In this document: positions 57,845-64,000 of the stretch, piece by piece
How the letters are laid out: each line of letters starts with the position of its first letter
Position numbering within the stretch: position 1 is the first letter of the stretch
DNA from: Lates calcarifer
Lineage: Eukaryota; Chordata; Actinopteri; Centropomidae
Reading direction: 5' to 3'
DNA: 64,000 bases
NCBI RefSeq assembly: GCF_001640805.2
Contig: NC_066850.1
Location: forward strand, 11,161,234 to 11,225,233
The notes under the pieces: generated by a model
Databases searched by the model: none
What the model was told of the DNA's origin: nothing
What the model saw: the letters and a program-made list of their open reading frames with translations, nothing else
Translations under genes and position numbers: made by a program

Positions 57845-57946
57845 TCATCACCCGCAACGCGGCTCACCTGTGTGTCTCTGCCAAACACACCTTCGCCGAC
57901 TTGTAACGCACCCAGGCTATGAGGAGTGTGCGTAATATTTAACGTC

Positions 57947-58454
57947 ATGCACCCGGGTCGAAAATACGTCCCCACGCGCTCCTCGGTCACGGATGACTCT
58001 CCTTTATCCGTGCAGGCTCTTCACATCAACAAATCCTCGGGTACACTCCGCGAGGTACCGGAGGCTACGTGGCCACCACACGGCGTCAAGATGCGAATCT
58101 CCAAGGCCAACAAGGGCGCGGTGGTGGTGAGAGCTGTCCGGCGGCACCCGCCGGCCTGGAGCGAGAGAGGGCAGCCGGAGGTGAAACCACCGGAGAGTTT
58201 ACCGAGCCCCGAGAGGAGAAACGGCGAGGGAGAGGCTGCTGAGGGCGGGTTGGAAGGTCACGGAGGAGGACCACCGCGGAGCAGGAAGAAGGGGTTTAGA
58301 CCCCCCGACGTGAGGACCATCTTCTCCCCCGAAGAGAGGGACCCCAGGGTGAAGGAGGAGTCCGGGGAGGGACATACCTTCGAGCCCGGCGGAGAGGACA
58401 CCTGGTGTGATGCCTGCTGCCAGTACATCTTCCAGCATGGTCTCACCTGCTCAG
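57947..58454 (+). CDS. rassf5: Ras association domain-containing protein 5 (NORE1-type), first coding exon, partial gene
   Basis: RASSF5/NORE1 is a Ras and Rap effector with an N-terminal C1 zinc domain, an RA domain and a SARAH helix that binds MST kinases. This exon gives 169 residues plus one base. First in-frame ATG at 57947 after an in-frame TGA near 57919. Residues 50-66 (RISKANKGAVVVRAVRR) and 110-120 are basic; PPDVRTIF...DPRV...GEGHTF (119-145) aligns with remembered RASSF5 PRDVRSIF...DPRV...GEGHCF; then the C1 domain begins, H143, C154, C157, C168. The donor gtgagt after TGCTCAG breaks the C1 domain just where the human gene is split. The second half of C1, the RA and SARAH exons were not found before 64000. 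GC-rich relative to its surroundings, as expected for a first exon. Confidence 0.85.
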
Positions 58455-60478
58455 GTGAGTGTGCTGATGGTGGGGAGGGGGGTTGGTTGGGTGAACTCCG
58501 AAGGTTAAGAAGCCCCATTAGAGGAATGTTTCATAAAGTCATTAGAAGGTCAGGGGACCTGGGGATTTGTGTTTTATTTATGACCGTAAACAAATGTATT
58601 TCTGATGTGTAGGAGTTCATAATGAACTGGAGATAACAGTAAAAGTGAGTCTATGTAATGTTTCTTTAAATACTCTGAAAACACAGTTTGGTTGGTGACC
58701 TAAGTGACAGAGCGTAAACCCACTTAAACCTTGGCTTATTTTTTATTTAATTACCTTTTTAGCTTTAGCTAAAGGTACCTATGTACCGAAATTAGTCAAT
58801 AAATCCATCAACAGAAAATTAATTCAACAGTTTTGATAACTGCTTAGTCATTTAAGGATCAAGCAAAAAATACCAGACTTGCAAAATGTGAGGGTTTGTT
58901 TTTAAAGCACTTTAAAGACATTATCTAGAAAACTGTGATGATATATATATTTTACAGATAAACTGATTGTGAATATAATCTTAAATTAATCTTAAGCCCT
59001 GGTCTTTTTATAGCAACACAGACCAAAGTCACTATCATTAAATTGGTGTACATGACACAAAGACATGGGTTTCTGTCATTTTATGAAATATAATTGAATA
59101 TTTTTGGGTTTATAGTGTGAACCAGAGAGCCCAATTCTGGACTCACTGACTTAATGAACTTTTAAGGAAACTCTAAAATCATTTGACTGAACAGGTATTT
59201 ATCAAAGAGACATCAGTATTTAGGAGGCGACCTCTGACATGGAGTAAAGACAGCATGTGTGAATGCTTTCGATGGCACAGATAGGTAGGGCTCTAAAAAG
59301 CAGCTCAGCAGCTGGAATGCTGTCGGTATGTAGACAGACCAGTTGAGGTTTGAAAGGAAACAAGTCTCAGTGTCTCCTCGAGTGCAAACACTGGACCTCC
59401 CTCTTCATCCACTTCTGTCCTGCAAACAATAGAAGTAGGAAACACAATAAAAAAACTCTTCCTCCTTATGTGATGCCATCCTAACATGGCTGCCATGGTG
59501 CGTTTGTTAGAGTTGTTATGGAAACAACACAAGGATTTGAATATTCAAATTATTATTCACTTTTTTCCTCCTTCCTCATTTTTTCTTACTCGTCTATCCT
59601 GTCATGTAGCTTTAGATGTAATTTCAGTATTTAATTTTGGAGAAGAAGAGAGAAAAGAAGAATTTCAGTCACACACACAGTGTCTGTCATGATTTTGGCT
59701 TGTAGCCAAATAGCTGAGTGAAAGTCAAAACATATTACATTTAACTTTTTTACCCCAAGATATTTATTTATATATATATATATTTTCAAGAAATAACTTG
59801 ACATCAAATTAGCAGCATGATTTTTAGATGCTACGTCCACATCTGGCAACATCAGACAATCATGCTGAATATAGGACAAACTGAGGCTGAGGATGCAGGT
59901 GTCTATTAGGCCAGAGGAAATTAAAATATGTGTTCTAAGTATTTACCACAATAATATTGCTATTAGCTTTAAAGAGAAACTAGCTATGTTATGATAGAGG
60001 AAGAAAAAAAACAATATAATGCCAGATTTCAGAAGGTGTCACCAGCAAATGTTTGGTATTTTTGCTTGATAAATGACTTAAAGTGAAAAAAATATAGTTC
60101 CTCAAATAGAGTGGAGATAAAACAGCCCTGGTCAGTTCATGTTCACCTTCCCAAACATTTCTTTATTGACAACAATAATAAGTTTCTAGTTTTCTATCTG
60201 CTGTGTCAGACAGAGACAGTAGATAGAACAAAACAATCCTCTAGAATAAAATAAAGTCGGCGAATAGATCTAAAAACTAGCACCTCTTACTCTGTATGTG
60301 TTGAATGTAATGTGTGGCACTCTCCCCTCTGACAGCAGCTCAATCATTAAATATCTGTCACACTGTTAAAAGCAGAAACCGCACAAATCACTTTGTGAAT
60401 TCCTTCCTGAGTGCAAAGTTATTTAGAGGTCACTGATTGTTTTGTTGTCTTTGAAAAAAACGGCCATGAGGAGTTTGG

Positions 60479-60509
<31 letters not shown>

Positions 60510-61085
60510 GTTCTGCTCTGTAGCTTATTCTCCCTTGCATTTTTGTACCCAATAATTTGAATCTATCTATATGTAATACAATGAACACATGAGTTTATTC
60601 AGGTTAAGATCAAAACACTCAGTTGGTGATTTGAGGGTGGAGTGACCTTTCTGGTCGTTACCAAAGTAACCAAAGTAAGTTTTTACCAAAATGGCGGTTC
60701 ATTGATGTTGTCAACAAATCAAACTGGAAGCTGAATCCTGTCAAGTGTCGTACTGGTAACTACAGAGTTTTACTAACAGACTGTTTGTAGTTTAATGTAA
60801 TTTATCCCCAGACACCATCTGACCAACAGCTCCTGTTGCTGTGTTAGTTAGTTTCACTTTAGTGAATTTTCTAGCTAGTGAGAAAGGTAATTAGCTAACA
60901 AGCTAGCTAGCTAATTAGCTAACTTGCTAGGTGATTAGTTAACCAGCTGACGTTAATTCCACCCGTTCAGTGTCAGACTGATAAGCTTAAAACGAAAGAT
61001 GAAATTCTTTCCTTTAAATTCAGTTTGTGTTAACATTTTAAATGTATAATAAAATGAGATAACCTCTCTATATTTTTAGTTTTAG

Positions 61086-61246
61086 CGCAAGATAATCCCA
61101 AGATAATTGACCCTCTGTTTACTTTGTTCACTGACACAGAGGAAACTGAAAAGACTCATTTGGAAAGGGAGGAGATACAGGACAAGACGAGGAGACTGAG
61201 AGAAAAAGAAAGACAGGAGGTGATGAAGATGAGAGAGGAAGAGCAG
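61086..61246 (+). CDS. Unassigned exon-like open segment (charged coiled coil)
   Basis: Acceptor tttttagttttag, donor cag|gtactg. Open from edge to edge in one frame: QDNPKIIDPLFTLFTDTEET then EKTHLEREEIQDKTRRLREK and ERQEVMKMREEEQ. The second half is heptad-like, rich in Glu, Lys and Arg. The exon enters with two bases, so it is phase-compatible with rassf5 exon 1, but joining them would break the C1 domain. The gene is not recognised; an alternative rassf5 exon, an unrelated nested gene or chance are all possible. Confidence 0.35.
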
Positions 61247-61761
61247 GTACTGCCCTCTGTGTCCAGGACAGGAACACCTGAACCACAGAGATATATGTCC
61301 TTATCTCAAATTAAAAACACAAACTTATTACAGTTTCATGAAATAATATTATTGTATAAAACATGAGTCACAGAGAAAGAGACAGGCAGTGAATACAGTT
61401 AGGGGGAATAAAGAGTAGAGGACGCAGAGACAGAAAGACAAGGGGAGATGAGAGAGACAGAGGACACTGGAAAGTAGAAACAGAAAAGAAGGTGAGAGAG
61501 CACAAGACACAAAGAGAAAAGACTGCTTTATAGATCATTTTAATGTTAATGTTTCCCATTTTTCTGCCCTCCAGATATCTTGAAATTCATATTTGTAGAT
61601 TGTATGTAGATATGCAGATCAGTCGTACAATTAAAAAATGTATATATATAATTTTTCAAAGCCTGTGCTCATATGTAGAGAGTAAAACCAGGCTGATGAT
61701 ACAAACTATCATCTGACTCTGCCTTCGTCCATTTAGCCTTTTAACCTTATTATGTTTACAG

Positions 61762-61811
61762 ACAATGAGCTCTGTGTTTCCCATCAGTTTTACCAGCAGC
61801 ACTGATGGAGG
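61762..61811 (+). CDS. Unassigned exon-like open segment following 61086-61246
   Basis: Acceptor atgtttacag, donor gtaagt. In phase with the preceding segment it encodes TMSSVFPISFTSSTDG plus two bases. Short, so support comes only from the splice sites and phase. Confidence 0.25.
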
Positions 61812-62788
61812 GTAAGTGTGTGTGTGTGTTATGTTTATGCGTCAGTGTGGGCTGATATTTCTGCTCATTTAAAAGGCGTTTCCGCACTTGATTGCCACTC
61901 AGGAAGCCTGTAAAAGGCCCATTACTCGATCTGAGGGTCAACAACACTGTTGTGTTGTGACTGCTGCTCAAAGAGGACAAAGAAGTCATTTCAGATGGAG
62001 AACAAACTTCTAGAGGTGAAGTATATCGTCCTCCACGCCCTGTAGTTCTTTACAGAGGACTGTTGGTGTCCAGGTCGTTCACTAGTTCACTTATTAACAC
62101 ACAGAAACAGTCACTTATGAGCTGGTTGAGCAAGAGCAGCACTTTTCTTCAGTTATTTCTTTTAAAAATTAATTTTTCATGCTGCAGCTAGGTTCCTCTG
62201 ATGCAGGATTTTGGCTTTTATGAGGCTTTTTTCAGGATTTGTGAGTGCAGGTGTCTAATTTGACTGAACTGATAAACACAGAACCAAGAAAGTGAAAATC
62301 TATTACCAACATTTTTGGTTGAAGTGTGGGTCAGATGAGGCTCGATAAGGACAGTTTCTGAAAAGACAGAATCTCTCTCTCTCTTTCTGTGGGTCTCCCG
62401 TCCTTTGTCTCTTTCTCTGTACAAGGTGAAGTAATAGAAACCTGCCGCACAGAGCAGGAGTTCTTTGTCTGATAGGGTTTAGTGTTGCACCAGATACGCT
62501 GAGTGTATAGGTAGAGGGCATTAAAGTATCTCTTGTATCTCCCCCAGTTGCATCTGCAGCCAACTACAGCTTGATTTCAAACTGGTCTCTGTTGCTTTGG
62601 TACAACAGAATAGAAACAGGAGCATTTTATTTGTCCCCAGTGGGATAATTCTCCAGATTTAGGGCAGAGTGGCAAGTAAGGAAAAGGACGAGGTTGTCAG
62701 AGTTTGAAATTAAGAAAAATATATACAGATGATAGAAAAATTGTTAGATTATTTTGTAATTTTCCTCCATGGATACAAACTGTCATTT

Positions 62789-63266
62789 TTAAAAGACCAG
62801 TTTGTGAGATTTAAGGGAATCTTTTGGCAGAAATTGAATATAAGAATTTTGTCTTTATAATAACCTGAAACTAGAAATCATTGTCTTTTCATTAGCTTAG
62901 AATATTATTTTGCTTTCTTCCCTGCTCATGGGTGGACACAGGACGTCAATTGATTGCCTGGCTTCTTTCTCTGATTAAGACCCAGACATCTGATGACAAA
63001 AATCCTTCATCTGGTTTAAAATTACAGTTACAACGTTGTAAAAAAGTGATAGTGACGTGAGCTTGAAAGCATGCAGCATGTGTCTAGAACAGCCCAGACT
63101 GGACAAACCAAGCCCTGGTTCCAGAGGAGGCCTAACACCTTGTTATGGTACCTGGAAACCACTGTAGGTTCTGCATGTACGGAAAAGGAGGGATGAGGGG
63201 AGGGGTATTCAGTTGGTTACAACATCACCACTAGATGCCACTAAATGTTACACACTGGACCTTTAA
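62789..63266. mobile_element. Terminal-inverted-repeat element in the region after rassf5 exon 1
   Basis: Ends TTAAAAGACCAGTTTGTGAG and GTTACACACTGGACCTTTAA are imperfect inverted repeats. The interior block GGACACAGGACGTC then AGACCCAGACATCTGATGAC recurs at about 9190-9320. Confidence 0.65.
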
Positions 63267-63453
63267 TGTGCAACATTTCAAGCAAAGTTGGAGCTCCAAA
63301 TTACCTATCCAAGATGTGCTGGTGTTTTAAAGTAAGTAGCTCTGTGATCAGATGAGAGAGAGCAGTGCAGACTGTTAATGAGGGGGAGGCTCATTCTGAA
63401 CCTCTGTGTGAAATACTGAAGCTGATGGTCACATTATTCTCGCAATAAAGTTT

Positions 63454-63464
<11 letters not shown>

Positions 63465-63501
<37 letters not shown>

Positions 63502-63502
63502 T
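63465..63502. repeat. CT/GT compound microsatellite
   Basis: (CT) run followed directly by (GT) run. Confidence 0.85.
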
Positions 63503-64000
63503 GTACATGTCTTTCTATGGTTGTGTGGACACATTTTTGTTAGAAACTATTGTTGCCTGGTCCTGATTGAGGATTAAGACTTGGTTTTGGGTTTAGGTTT
63601 GGGTTTTTGTGGTTAGGCCAGTCAGTTGTGACAGTCAGGGAATGCATTATGTCAGTAAGTCCTCACAGATATAGTAACACCAGGGTGTGTGTCAGCTGTC
63701 GTCCCCTTGTTTGTTCAGTGGCTGTGACAGTTTGGCTCTGCAAGAGACACTCAACCTGTGGCAGCTAATGACACACACACACACACACACTGTACACAAA
63801 CACAAATGGGGGTCAGTGTCTGTGAGGGGAGGGGCCAGTGTAGACCTGAGCTGACAGAGAGAGGGAGAGAAGCGTCATGGATGACAGTGAAGGAGGACTT
63901 TGGTGAATTGTGGGTCTACGTCAGGTTATTTCTGGATTTAAATCAACATCTGGATTCTGTGGGAGCTTGGAAAACTCTGTACATGTGTGTGTCTGTGTGT

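Larger units (their letters stand above)
58455..64000. other. Probable rassf5 intron 1 (contains two exon-like segments)
   Basis: Mostly AT-rich noncoding sequence with diverged repeats, a T run at about 60481-60504, a TIR element (62789-63266) and microsatellites at 63465-63502 and about 63771-63791. No continuation of the rassf5 C1 domain seen. Exon-like segments at 61086 and 61762 are listed separately. Confidence 0.55.

Noticed and set aside
58086..58518. Minus-strand open frames opposite rassf5 exon 1
   Set aside because: Antisense shadows of a GC-rich coding exon; Ser/Pro/Arg-rich without recognisable motif.
63840..63910. ATGGATGACAGTGAAGGAGG as a possible alternative rassf5 (RAPL) first exon
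   Set aside because: The frame closes at TGA after nine codons with no donor in frame.

Overview
The window is animal genomic DNA from a teleost fish, probably a spiny-rayed (percomorph) species. The evidence is large intron-rich genes with GT-AG splice sites, very many (GT)n/(CA)n microsatellites, and several dispersed repeats typical of fish genomes: a hAT element, terminal-inverted-repeat elements and L2-type LINE tails. No bacterial, phage or CRISPR features are present. Assignment to spiny-rayed fish rests on remembered repeat families and is an inference.

Layout: 1-5977 is upstream noncoding DNA with one well-delimited non-autonomous hAT transposon (249-884). 5978-45362 is diacylglycerol kinase iota (dgki, type IV DGK) on the + strand. 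I assembled it by eye from 33 constitutive coding exons plus one in-frame 63-nt candidate cassette exon. All splice phases agree, giving about 902 residues (923 with the cassette). The protein runs: short basic N-terminus, two C1 zinc domains, MARCKS-like basic segment, split DAG kinase catalytic and accessory domains, linker, ankyrin repeats, and a C-terminal ETAV PDZ ligand. 45363-52400 is intergenic, with repeats and probable dgki 3' UTR. 52450-56700 is a bcl2l14 (BCL-G) gene with a probable noncoding first exon and six coding exons (300 residues, BH3 and BH2 motifs). 57947-58454 is the first coding exon of rassf5 (NORE1-type N-terminus running into a C1 domain); the rest of that gene lies beyond the window or in undetected exons. 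On the minus strand, 57653-57844 is an open segment with a downstream AATAAA that may be the last exon of another gene. At 61086-61246 and 61762-61811 are two unassigned exon-like open segments with compatible phase.

Functional theme: dgki terminates diacylglycerol signalling by making phosphatidic acid, bcl2l14 is an apoptosis regulator of the BCL2 family, and rassf5 is a Ras/Rap effector. They look like independent neighbouring genes, not a pathway cluster. The most distinctive features are in the dgki introns: several exon acceptors are preceded almost directly by long GU repeats, and the candidate cassette exon follows about 570 bases of almost pure pyrimidine plus a GU repeat. There is also a GC-AG intron, two NAGNAG tandem acceptors, and a perfect 39-bp inverted repeat.

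All exon calls come from reading conserved protein segments plus splice-site phase. No alignment or database search was run. Family comparisons are from memory.
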